Source of the DNA: Pelodera strongyloides
Lineage: Eukaryota > Nematoda > Chromadorea > Rhabditida > Rhabditidae
NCBI GenBank assembly: GCA_036852015.1
Contig: JAANDG010000340.1
Span: 62,001-126,000 of the forward strand
Length of the DNA: 64,000 nt
Direction: 5' to 3'
Part shown: positions 52,256 through 62,903 of the stretch, in pieces
Numbering within the stretch: the stretch's first letter is position 1
How the letters are laid out: the number at the start of each line of letters is the position of its first letter
Notes under the pieces: generated by a model
The model's database searches: none
The model's input: the letters and a program-made list of their open reading frames with translations, nothing else
What the model was told of the DNA's origin: nothing
Made by a program: the position numbers and the translations under genes

Positions 52256-54372
52256 ATGGCACTAGTTACTAGTTACTGTGTTATGGGACACGTGGAGCAG
52301 TACTTCATGCGAACGTCTGTTGGAGACGTTCCCATCAACGCCTATGGAATGCAGAAATCGACGGCGTTCGAGAAAAGAATGGAAATTCCCGAGCCAGAGA
52401 AGACGTGCGAGGAATGGCAACCACGCTGTAATTCCGATGGAACCATCACGCTGTTCATTCAACGGAAGACGACTCAGAGCCTCACTTTTGCGTGGAACAC
52501 AGATGTCAGATGATGGCTGCGTCCAACGGAACGACCGTTCATCCTCCAAGAAGTATGCGCCTCCGAAATACCACGTACCAGATCGACTGTCAAGAAACAC
52601 GGAACCCGCATACGAAGAATATCGCATGCCCTGCCGCTGACAGATGCTTGATCATCCGGTGTCTACTCTGCAAGGAAGCATGGCACAACCTGGACTGCGT
52701 GCAAGACTCACTCAAACTCATCGCCCTCATCACGTTCTGTGCGTCGCTCACAGTGATTCTACTTGAGATCGTTATTTCTCGATGTTGCCGATGTAGAGCT
52801 TTGAAGGAGTCCAAGCGAAGAAAAAACGCATCCTGCAATGACGAAGAGATCGAGATGCTACCGTTCCGACCACGAGAGCTTACGAAACTCGCTCTCCCCG
52901 TACTCATCGTCATGATACTGAAGATCGCTGAAGGATGTGGAGAAGCCGTGTCGCTGACTGCAATGTCGAGCCATTGCCTCACAACTCCAGAACAGCGAAA
53001 TTGCTCTTTCTTCGAGTCGACAATGCTGACTGCCAGAACTCGCAGTACGTCGTGCATGCTCCTGAAAGACAACCACGGAGAAGTCATGGAACATGTCGAG
53101 ATCTTGACCGAACTACGACATCGCTGCATCCCAAGGACCCTGTTTTGGACTCTACCAACCACTCTGGCAACGCTGACGGTCCGAAGATGTCCATCCGCCG
53201 GTTCTTGCCAAGCAGATGCCTGTTCCCGCACTCAGTGGAATACGACGATACCCGAATTCGGAGATCTGAATCAGGAACTTGGGATTACCCGTTGCGAACA
53301 CGCAGAAGGATGCATCACGAATGGGTGCTTCTACTGTTCTCCAGGATGTCGGTTCAGCAGAACAACCATGCTGCACTCGAACACGACTGAAACTGAGATC
53401 ATCGAATGTACATGGGCCAAGGAAATTTTCGTACGAGTCAGTGGACGCGATGGAATGCTCACTCAGTTTCTGACATCAGTGGGCGCCCCAGGGACTTCCA
53501 TTCTGGATGGAAGGATAATCGTCTCCGCGACCAACTTTGTGTCGGACATGGACGAGAACCTTCCGAAGACGTTCGGCCAACAGGATCATCGCTCCTTCAT
53601 TATAACGGAACGAGACGGAAAGCTAACGGAACTGGTCAGATGTCATCATGGAAAGTCTGATGGTCACTTGAGATGCACATTGAACGAAGAACTTGTGGAG
53701 TTCAAAATTGCAGACGACATGGTCCACACGCACCCAGAAGGAAATGAAGAACTCTTCTTTCACATGGCCAACACGGAGCTTCCGACGAGATTTGATGAAG
53801 TGCTAATCTTCAACAGCCACTCCGGAATACTGGCACAAGGAGAGGGAGCTGTGGCGCTGCAGATTGACGTTCAAGGGTACACCGCCGCTGTGGACACAGA
53901 GATGAATTTCTGTTCGATATCAGAAATTGCCGTGACCGGATGTGCCAATTGTCGGCAAGGAGCACGGATCGACTACAACTGCTCTACCAGCTTCGGACAC
54001 CCCCAGCTTGCGGTGGCCACCTGTCCATCGACCACTTTCACGGCAAATTGCGGGAGCGGCAGACATGAGAACACGTACGCAACAATCTCGATGGCTGAAC
54101 TTGACGAGATGTGTAGCTTACATTGTCCCGGTGGAACCCAGACCTTCAGACTGAAAGCTTCAATTACATACTTGGAAGACTACGATGAGCACTGGAGGTT
54201 CACGGAGGCGGACGAGAAGAAAGAGGTGAACGTAGTTACTGACTTTATAGATAGCATTTTTTCTAGCATGACCGATTATATGAAGAAGTCTGTAATTACC
54301 ATTTTTGTAGTATTCATGATATATGTCATTTTCAGAATTACTTTATTTGTAGCCAAATACCTTTGTATCTAA
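52256..54372 (+). pseudogene. env: Envelope glycoprotein, phlebovirus Gn/Gc type
   Basis: 52256-52513 seems to encode the N-terminal part; a frame break near 52495 precedes a 626-codon frame to 54372. That frame has a Cys-containing ectodomain part, a membrane segment (LIALITFCASLTVILLEIV) with a Cys/Arg cytoplasmic loop (CCRCRALKESKRRK), a second hydrophobic segment (LALPVLIVMILKIAEG) probably acting as internal signal peptide, a long Cys-rich Gc-like class II fusion-type ectodomain, and a C-terminal membrane anchor (ITIFVVFMIYVIFRITLFV). This matches envelopes of nematode BEL retroviruses related to phlebovirus glycoproteins. The start is damaged, so function is doubtful. Confidence 0.8.
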
Positions 54373-54735
54373 AATTATGTGTGCTTAAATTATATGTAAC
54401 TTGTACGTAAGAAGTTATTTCGTTCCTAATTTTGAATAGTGTCGGACTAACCCTTTACCATGTACTATTGCTACTAACCTCTTCGCGTAATTGATGTTCA
54501 CACTAACTTATTGTATTGAAATTGGATCGATTTTGAACATACGCTTCACTACTAACCAGTTATTTGTTCAACATTATTGATGTCAATTTCTAATATTCTT
54601 ATACTCGATATTTTACTATATTTAATTTGCTGTCGTTCAGTCTCAAGATTAATTTTTATCTCTAGCAAGGTGTAGCATATAACCTCTTCAATCCACTAAC
54701 CATTAGTACATTGTTCATTCGCCGTTGGCCCGGAG
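54373..54735 (+). other. BEL non-coding stretch between env and 3' LTR
   Basis: AT-rich. No clear polypurine tract beyond GGCCCGGAG just before the LTR. Confidence 0.7.
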
Positions 54736-55113
54736 TGTCTTGAATTTCAATTCAAGGATAATTAGTTTGAGATAATTAACCACAATTAATTATTATATAT
54801 TCAGATGTTTATATATAGTTATGCAGTTTTATAGTTTATAAGCGCACAGTAATATAATACACCATTATGCCAATCGTAACCCACAGTTTATACGATGTGT
54901 AATATGATCCCCTCTTTGATCCTTTGTATCTGTATTTCTAACGATTGTTATACTATAGCATTATTGTCTCTATCTATGATGTTTCTCATCGAAGTATATA
55001 AGGCCACAATCTACTATAATAAATGAGGTTCAACCCTTGACAAACTGTCGTCGTCGTCTCAACAAACTCACGTCTACCAGAATACACTACAACAAGTTGC
55101 ATACACCGTTACA
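54736..55113 (+). repeat. BEL 3' LTR
   Basis: Partner of 46923-47300 with only a few substitutions. Confidence 0.93.
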
Positions 55114-55141
55114 ACGGGCGATTTGAATTGACCCCATCCCT

Positions 55142-55524
55142 TTAAAGGAGGAGGCTCACGAGAATGAAGTGCTCAAATAGTTTCCTTTTATCGAAAGATG
55201 TTGGTAATAATTTCCGAAAAACATGCTTCACAAAGCAAAAAAAAAATTGGATCGTAGTAAATAGTTGATTTCCATAGTGGGCATGCATTACAAGTCATTT
55301 TGCAAGCCAGCACAAAATTTGCATGCCTACTATGAAAATGGAAATCAACTATTTACTACGATCCAAAATTTTTATAGAATTCATAGTTTTATATTGATTT
55401 GTTCCTTCCAATTAAAAGCTTTTGCTTTGTAAAGCATGTCTTTCGGAATTTAATACCATCATCTTTCGATAAAAGGAAACAATTTCTATTTGAGCACTTC
55501 ATTCTCGTGAGCCTCCTCCTTTAA
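55142..55524. mobile_element. Complete TTAA-type foldback MITE
   Basis: TTAAAGGAGGAGGCTCACGAG to CTCGTGAGCCTCCTCCTTTAA; same family as 41342-41756, with a shortened left arm. It shares its left TTAA with the MITE hosting the BEL. Confidence 0.88.
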
Positions 55525-55837
55525 GCCAGCCCTGTTGGAAGTTGGATGTGGATATATGACTTAGTGAAAGAAAAGGTTTTTTTGTGGCCTCCACCGATTT
55601 GAAATGCTATCGGTCCCAGCTCGGGTTTTTAGCAGTAAAAAAAGCAAAAAAAAAAAGTAAAAAAGTAAAAAAATAGAGGGTAAAGACAACACTTTACAGT
55701 AAATCACAATAATATTCCTGATTAGTTCTACAATGACAAAGTCAATTTATTGTAATGCACACAAATACTGACTATCGATACCGAACGCATTTCTCGTTAT
55801 ACAGACGTTCATAATAAAGTATAGATTAACCACATAC
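55525..55837. other. Intron-like or downstream non-coding stretch
   Basis: It follows exon 6 of the - strand HSP70-like gene. An in-frame TAA lies four codons past the donor, and AATAAA (- strand) occurs about 85 bases on, so the transcript might also end here. No exon 7 match seen. Confidence 0.5.
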
Positions 55838-58793
55838 TGTATGGATCCAAATTGGCTTTGAGAGTATTTCGTTTACAGCTACTTTCTGTTGGTGACATAA
55901 CATCTCGTGGTATGCAGCTGCACCACGGACAATAGCTTCATCTGGGTTAATGGACTCGATCGCTTTTCCAGGAAATGTCTTGAAGAACAGGTCTTGGATC
56001 ATAGGGATCCGCGTGCATCCTCCAATAAGAACAAGATCGTCTATCTGAAAAGAATTTTTTTGAGAAAATATACAAAACTGATTGAACCAATGAGTACGCC
56101 TAATCGGATAGATGTATTCGTTACCTTCGTCTTATCCATGTTGGCCATACACAGGGCGTCATTCACCAGGCCGACCGCTGTTTCAAACAAGTTTGAGCAC
56201 GAATACTCAAACGTTTGGCGAGTGAGCAGGATGTTGCACTCGTTTCCTTCAAGATACGTCTCAACCTTTGCACGCCTTAGAATGGATAGTTGCTTTTTTA
56301 CGCTTTCACATGCTTTTCGTAGACGCTCAATGTCACGTTTGCCGTTAAGATTCTGAAAAGTTTTCATGATTAGCGTTTCTTACACATATAATTTAAGCAC
56401 GGTTTGTATGGTGGTGCCACATATAAAGAACATAAAAAATAAAGTGATTATGTACGTACCAGCTTGAGCTCTGACTTAAAGTGGTTGATAAGAATGTTAT
56501 CGAAATCGGCACCACCAATGTTGCAATTGGAAGCGGTGCCCTTCACTGTGTAAGTTTCTGTCTCTCCTTTTCTTTCGGTTGTCAACACGGTAGCCTCTGT
56601 TTTTCCTAAAGAAATCTTTCAGCGCAATAAAGAATGGACAGGCCCACAAGAAAAAATATTGCCTCAATTTACATTTGGAATGTTTCAGAAATATAACTAT
56701 AACATTTCAGAAATATAACTGTGAAAACCGCATTTCTTTGCCTAGAACTCGCACAGTTATTTCCCGCCAAACACTTCGGAGTTCGGACATGCACGGTAGT
56801 CAGAATCAATTTTTGTGCTTTTTGGGCACTACAGTATTGGAAACGCCTTGTCATAATCTTAATAATGATCTTCATTCGTTTAGCCATTACTATGTAAAGA
56901 AAGATTGCAAATGGACGGATATAAACCGTAAAAATGTATTTTAACGTTGCTGGCTACGGTACCTGGCCGAACACTTTGAGTTCTAGGAAATGCGGTTTTC
57001 ACAGTAATATTTCTGAAATGTCCGACATTCTGTACTAGTAAATTGAGAAAACTTTTTCTCCCGGGCCTGTCCCTTTAAAGGAGGACGCGCGCGAGATCCA
57101 AGTGTACGATTTATTCCTTCTTATCGATAGATGACGGCATTTGCTTCCAAGAAAGATGCCTTACGAAGCAAAAGGTTTTAATTAGAAGGAATAAATCAGA
57201 ATAATGCTCAAATTTTTATCTAAATTCTTGACCGTAGCCTTTGTAATTGTGTGTGTCCCGAGGGTATCTGGGAGACTCAAAATAATAAAATAAGGGTGCA
57301 ACTATAGCTAGATACCCTCGGGACACATACAATAAGAGCCAGATACCCTCGGGACACAAAGGTTACGGTCAAGAATTTAGATAAGATCCTGAGCATTATA
57401 CTGATTTATTCCTTCTAAATTAAAAGTTTTTGCTTCGTAAGGCATGTTTATTGGAAGCAAATGCCGTCATTTATCGATAAGAGTAAAGAAATGGTACACT
57501 TAGATCTCGTACGCCTTCTCCTTTAAATGTTTAAATAGCCCGTTTTCTCGCGCCACTGTGGGAGAGGCATTTTGGTAGGCGTATCCCAAACTCCTCTGGT
57601 TGGTCTACCAAATTGGAAATGGGAACGGCCTACCAGGCGCTCGTGAACAGGTGTTGTTGTTAATTTAAAGCTTTTGATTTACTCCTTTGAAAAAATAGAA
57701 GTCAGCGCATTTCATAAAGTTTTAGAAGCGAACTCAAACCAACCTCCTCCAATGTCAAAAACTAGTACGTTTCGCCCTGCTCCGTCATATTTGTTGTATA
57801 TTCCACATGCAATAGCTGCTGCAATTGGTTCGCTGATGAGATGCGCCTTTACTCCAGCGAGTGTGGCCGCGTTTGCAAGTGCCTGAAAGGGGTTTGATTG
57901 TTGGATACACTTAGGTCTCGATTCCAAGTTCTTCACGCACTGAATATGCAAATTTGAATATTCCGATTCGCATGCAAATATGTCGCTGTTCCATGCTATA
58001 TGCCGATCTATGCACACATATGCTAAAATTTGCTCCATCGGAACTGGCGGGTATGCCAGGGTGTCAGTAAACGCGTTTACTATGAAAAATGTGACCTTTG
58101 AAAATCATTTTCTTTTAACTGAAACTCGGAAACTTTTAACAATTTTGTTGTTGTTTCCTTAAAGGGGAGCGCAAATTCTACTCATACAGCTTAACTTCAA
58201 AAAGGGCATACATACTCCCTTTAAATCCTCATCCTACCTGTCGTTCAGATCCAGTGAAGAATAGTGGCACTGCAATTGCGACGTGTTCAACTTCAAACGT
58301 AGGACTGCTGTTAACCTTCAGATACGTTTCAGCTGTGTCCTTGAGTTTACTAATAATGAACGATGCTGCCTCTTCGGGGCAAAATTCCTTTCTTTTATTC
58401 AAGTACTCCACATTGAACTTGGGGAGGGCATCATTTCCTTTCACAATTTTGACGGCACTGCTTTTAACATATGACTCCAATGTAAGATTGTCAAATGCAT
58501 GGCCCAAAACCCTTTTGATCCCGACGACTGTGTTTTCGATGTTTGTTGTTATCTGGTCCAAGGCAGGAGCACCGACAAGGAGAGCAGAATCAGTGAAGGC
58601 GACACAAGATGGAGTGGAGGTACATCCTGAATTGAATCATGTCGAATAGTGCAAAGAGTCATCGAGCTGAATCAATCAATAGCAAAATAAACCCACCTTG
58701 TTCATTTTGTATTATCTCCACTTTTCCTTGGAAAGAAATGCCAACAGACGACTTTGTCGTACCAAAGTCTATGCCGATTGGAATTGGTCGCAT
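55838..58793 (-). CDS. HSP70-like chaperone paralogue, exons 1-6
   Basis: Exons: 58793-58697, 58626-58238, 57882-57744, 56605-56460, 56352-56125 and 56044-55838, with lengths and phases equal or near-equal to exons 1-6 of the + strand gene. It encodes the nucleotide-binding domain: [18 protein letters not shown] at the start, FDIGGG at the end of exon 3, and [15 protein letters not shown] in exon 6. It ends at SKPIWIHT with a GTATGT donor, so at least one more exon is expected. Candidates in order on the same strand are 24291-24100 (exon 8) and 14554-13277 (exon 9); exon 7 is not found. Intron 1 has 70 nt. Intron 3 holds two MITEs and intron 2 another. If not joined to the distant exons it would be a truncated ATPase-domain protein. 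Confidence 0.8.
56634..57078. mobile_element. TTAA-type MITE in HSP70-like intron 3
   Basis: GGACAGGCCCACAAGAAAA to CCCGGGCCTGTCCCTTTAA; the left TTAA is mutated. Same family as 38501-38958. It contains GGACGGATATAAACC, the empty site used for the Helitron at 23394. Confidence 0.8.
57075..57536. mobile_element. TTAA-type foldback MITE in HSP70-like intron 3
   Basis: TTAAAGGAGGACGCGCGCGAG to CTCGTACGCCTTCTCCTTTAA with long arms; the centre has three AGATACCCTCGGGACACA-like words. Shares TTAA with its neighbour. Confidence 0.85.
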
Positions 58794-58825
58794 TGCAGGA
58801 AAGATAAATGAATTCACATTCAGAA

Positions 58826-59551
58826 TTAAAGGGCCGGATTCACGAGAAAAAAACTCAATTTCACCATTACCATAATATTCCAGATCACAAGAGTTTGCAC
58901 ATGTGAACGACATTGTGTAGCTACATATCTTATTAGATAAAGGAGACAAGAGCTCGGCGAGTGCTGCGCACGCCTCGCTCTAGCGTGTCGCATTTTCCTT
59001 GAGCTTTGACGCAAATAATACCCGCCTAATTCAAATGTGCGTCTGACATCATCACTGAAGTTGATTTGCAGTATTACTTTACCGCTACTACGAAGTTTGT
59101 ACGTCGACTTATTTTTGACGTCGTAACTTCTGAAGCAGAAGCACAATTGCCCGTCTAAGTTAAATGCGCGTTAGCACCCAATCCCGTGCAATAGGAAAAG
59201 TCGCATGTTCCCCGACAGATTAGCCAATCATGTCCCGCAATTAAACATTAGGCAATTCCTTGTGTTAGCGACAAGGTCCCTTATTAGCGCTCGCAATAAG
59301 GACGGAATCCCGCGTTTCCCTCTAGTTTGGGAGGAAACATAGGATCATGATTTCCGCTAGACTGCAAATGAAGAACACAGATGCCTACCTACCTATATAT
59401 GCAGTACGATAATGCGGATAGCCGCGACAAATTGCAGGCGTTGCACTAATAGCTATAACTGCACAATGAAGTGCCCATGTATAAGCTTCTGTGGAGTACT
59501 GGAATATTATGGTAACTAGCAAAATTTGCTCTTCAAGTGAGCCGGCCCTTA
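58826..59551. mobile_element. TTAA-type MITE with internal insertion
   Basis: The left arm starts TTAAAGGGCCGGATTCACGAG 33 bp upstream of the HSP70-like start codon and the right arm ends GTGAGCCGGCCCTTA. Inside, 58930 begins TCTTATTAGATAAAGGAG, like the Helitron 5' ends, and 59160-59385 is the dispersed repeat also found at 46625. Confidence 0.65.
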
Positions 59552-59574
59552 TGACCATGCAAATCAAAGCGAAC

Positions 59575-60437
59575 TTAAAAGGATGGGGTCAATTCAAATT
59601 ACCTCTTTGTTTATTTTTATAACTTGTATGTATTGTAAATCTCTAATAAATATCATGCCTAAAAAGTTCCCAAATCAAGGATCTCAAACTATGTAGTTTG
59701 CTGATTTTGGGCAGACATGATGTGGATCCCCCATACTATTCGACAGCTGGTGCACTGTAGTCGGCAGGAAAACAACGCTATAGGCAAGAAGAGGTAGGGA
59801 AAGAAATCTGTAAATGACGGGTTTGCCCTGCCCATGACCTAACTGTGTTGTATATTGAGTGTGTGGTTGTGCGTGTATTGAAATACATAAGTCGAGCACA
59901 AATTTTATAGGGGCGAGGCAGAACCGGCTGTTAGCCCGACATTGGGCACACTGAATTGTTAGTTGGCAAGCTTCTCTCATGGAATGAAAAGGATGAGAGA
60001 AAAATAAAACAAGTAATCAAAAGGGAACACCTTAGGATCCGCAGCCTTGTGTTTAATTTGTTGATGAGGTGGAGAAAAGCTGGGATCCTAACAAATCGCT
60101 CTCTCATTTTGTTGTTATCTCAGTATCGTTATCAGTCTTTGACTCTCTTAACTCTCTCTCGCCAGCAAGAAAATAATGCTAAGGTAAGAGAGAGATGAAG
60201 ACTGATAAAGGGGTGAGATAGCAACAAGGCAGAGAGTGATTTCTTTCCCTAATTCTCTTTGCCTACAGCGTTATTTTCCAGCCGGCTACAGTGCACCAGC
60301 TGTCGTATAGAGTGGGGATCCCCAGCAAACTACAAACTCTGGTTAGGAATTTTTTGTGCTGGTTCTTACTTATTAGAGATTTGCAATACATATAAAAATA
60401 AACAAATGGGCAATTTGAATTGACCCCATCCCTTTAA
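59575..60437. mobile_element. Complete TTAA-type foldback MITE
   Basis: TTAAAAGGATGGGGTCAATTC to GAATTGACCCCATCCCTTTAA; arms contain ATTCGACAGCTGGTGCACTG and complement. Reference copy for the MITE hosting the BEL element. Confidence 0.85.
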
Positions 60438-61391
60438 AGGATCAGGCTCACAAGATAAGCAATATTTATACTTTAAAATTCCTATTCTCCTTACGAGTTT
60501 ACACATGGGAACGCCATTTTGTAGATATAGCTATTTGACACGGCAATTATAATGTCCGGACACTCCGTATTATCGTACATTTGCGTTTAAACAGACGAGT
60601 TAAAGGGATCGGCTCACCTTAAATTGTGTCTGTTTTTTTGTTTTTTTATTTTCTACAAGGGATAATAAAAATTTGGAATACAAAAAGTAGTGTTCTATTT
60701 CAATACTCACGGAGAAATTAGGTGATAAAGTGATGGATTGATCGGTCCAAAATGGCAAAGGGTAATTGTCTCTGTTCGCAAAATTGTCGCAAAATACTTT
60801 TATTTGCATATAACTTAATGCATACATACAGCTTCCACCTTAAAGGGACAGGCCCATCAAAGTAAACCTATATTTACGATACGTTCATAATGATTATAAA
60901 GCAATTTTATTACAATATATACAAACTAAATTTCACCTTCATTTACCCTGGGAAACTTTTTTCCCATCCGCTCAACGCATATGTATACCGTAAAAGGGAA
61001 ATTTCCAAGCTGCCTATGCAAATTTATCGTAAAATTGGACTGCGATCAAAATTTGCGTATAAGGCTTTGAAATCTGCAGCTTTACGGTATACATATGAGT
61101 TGAGCGCATCGGAAAAAAGTGTCCCAGGGTGAATGAAGGTGAAATTTGGTTTGTATATATTGTAGTAAAAATGCTTTGTAAACAGTATGAACATCTCGTC
61201 AACATAGGTTTAATTTGATGGGCCTGTCCCTAAAAAAAAATACGATAATATGAAGCGTCCGGACAATATAATTGCCGATTCTAATTGCTGCATCTAAGCA
61301 ATGACATTCCCATGTGTAAACTTGTATGGCGAATAGCAATATGATATCAAAGTATAAAAATATTGTTTATCTCGTGAGCCTAACCCTTTAC
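60434..61391. mobile_element. TTAA-type MITE carrying two further MITEs
   Basis: TTAAAGGATCAGGCTCACAAG to CTCGTGAGCCTAACCCTTTA. A partial MITE (60599-60770, like 45805) and a complete one (60838-61231) lie inside. Confidence 0.75.
60838..61231. mobile_element. Nested TTAA-type foldback MITE
   Basis: TTAAAGGGACAGGCCCATCAA to TTTGATGGGCCTGTCCCT; inverted arms with CGGTATACATATG words. The right TTAA is lost. Confidence 0.8.
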
Positions 61392-61930
61392 ATGTTATGT
61401 ATAACCGTGCACAAAAATATGTACACGTGATACGGTTGCTTGAACAAGATGGATTTTTTCCGACGAAAGAGAGGTAGGTAGAGGGTAGAGGCATAGTTTG
61501 GACACCCCAACACTACTAGTAAATTTATCGTGGAAAAGAGTCCTTGAATGGAAAGTTTGGGTTCCATCATGTCTTAAATCTACAAAAAGAGGACAATATT
61601 TTGAATTGGATTCTATAAAAAGTGGACAACATTCTGCGTTTAAACTCAAACCAGGCTTTTTTAATACACAAAATGGCCATTTTTTATATGCGATAAGTAT
61701 TCCAGTTTTTTTGCCAGGAATTTGCTAACTTCTTCTCATTACCAGGTCCAATTTCGGGTTTTGCTTGGTACGAGGGTGTATGGTATGGAGTATGGCTAAT
61801 TGCTTTTTACAGGTAAATGTAGTTCTTACAAAACAGGCAATATATATAAAAGATGAAAATAAAAAAAATAGTTGTGTTTTGCAATTGAGCAGTTAAAGTA
61901 AGTAACACGTTTAAAAAAAACTTCCAGTTA
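61392..61930. other. Intergenic stretch, no supported gene
   Basis: AT-rich. A 76-codon frame at 61498-61728 has no recognisable feature. Confidence 0.5.
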
Positions 61931-61931
61931 A

Positions 61932-62172
61932 CGTGTCAACCCCGTGCTTATCCCGCGCGAAGCGGGGTAAACACGGGGTTGACACGACTTGCAGGATACC
62001 ATGAAGATACGGTCCGGCTGTCGCATGCCTGCCGACCTCGTATGCTTACGGCGCTCGGTGGTTTAGGAAGCGAAAAACCACCATGTGCTTCTTGTGCACC
62101 TAGCCTAGCCGGGATGGAACCCCCGACCTCTGGATTGAGAGTCGGGTGCGCTACCCACTAGGCGACTAGGCC
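61932..62172 (-). repeat. tRNA-derived SINE-like unit ending in a palindrome
   Basis: The head at 62172-62103 is tRNA-like: acceptor GCCTAG/CTAGGC, A-box region TAGTGGGTAGCGC, B-box-like GGGTTCCATCCC, loop CTCTCAA (anticodon CTC, weak stem). About 110 bp of unrelated body follows, then a 15-bp perfect inverted repeat CGTGTCAACCCCGTG around an inner CCCGC/GCGGG (61932-61986). Confidence 0.5.
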
Positions 62173-62732
62173 ATACGACCCACGAATTAACAAGTTAATA
62201 TTAGTAAAAAAAAGGATGTGTAGCAGTAAAGGCCGCAAGCACATTGTGCTTGCGCATTTGGTAACGTGTGAGTCGCAATAAGCGACTAACAATGCATACT
62301 AAAGTTCAAATTCAGTCACAAATCTTCCAAAACTACACCCCTTATTCTCAATAACGCTCTACGCTCGTGTCCATTCATTTTTGAATATTAATCGGAAACT
62401 TAGCTTGTCACAGAGCTTTCAGCAAGCTAAATCTTAAGAAATCCCCTTTTCTTCTGTGCGTATCATATTTGTAATAAATAATATGCCGTGTATGGTTTCG
62501 AAATGTGCACAATCGAATTGCTTCTTGCTATCCTTATTACGTAAATGCTGCATACTCTGCATGAGTTTCCTATTAGCACGCCATGTGTACATGGGTACTT
62601 TGTAGGTACAATCGAGCTATGGAAAAACGACCCTATCAAAACCCTCAAAATCCGGCCGTGATGAGGCACATATTGGGTTTCCATTTTGTTGTGGAGGAAA
62701 ATATAAAGTAGAAAAATAAAGACAGTCTAATC
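62173..62732. other. Intergenic stretch with cruciform-like hairpins
   Basis: GCAAGCACA/TGTGCTTGC forms a 9-bp near-perfect palindrome at about 62244-62262, followed by AGTCGC/GCGACT at about 62273-62289. No gene recognised. Confidence 0.5.
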
Positions 62733-62903
62733 TTAAAGCGAAATGCTAGCCTCTTTGGAAAATTTGCATATGATAAGCAAATCCTATGTATCCTATGCTA
62801 ATTTTGTACGATTGCCGTGGACGATCGTACAAAATTAGCATAGGATACATAGGATTTGCTTATCATATGCAAATTTTCCAAAGGGGCAAGCATTTCGCTT
62901 TAA
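62733..62903. mobile_element. Short near-perfect foldback with TTAA ends
   Basis: TTAAAGCGAAATGCTAGCC to GCATTTCGCTTTAA; about 80-bp arms, nearly identical, meet at GATTGCCGTGGACGATC. Confidence 0.85.

Larger units (their letters stand above)
46923..55113 (+). mobile_element. BEL/Pao LTR element with env, integrase not found
   Basis: 378-bp LTRs at 46923-47300 and 54736-55113, TG...CA ends, TSD ACGGG at 46918-46922 and 55114-55118. A primer-binding site TGGTGCACCTGAGG starts at about 47303. Gag, protease, RT and part of RNase H are present, then env; no integrase could be read between about 52197 and 52256. The LTRs are almost identical, so it moved recently, perhaps helped by another copy's integrase. 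Confidence 0.93.
45320..55145. mobile_element. TTAA-type MITE opened by a MITE nest and the BEL element
   Basis: The left arm (TTAAGGGATGGGACCAATTC, then AACCAGCACAAAAAG and CATTCGACAGCTGG-like sequence) and the right end (GATTTGAATTGACCCCATCCCTTTAA) correspond to the complete copy at 59575-60437. Within it lie 45542-46397, a dispersed repeat and the BEL element. Confidence 0.75.

Noticed and set aside
25997..55800. Search for exon 7 of the - strand HSP70-like gene
   Set aside because: No convincing match by eye on the - strand outside transposons; 29025-29170 and 55600-55700 were considered and failed on frame.
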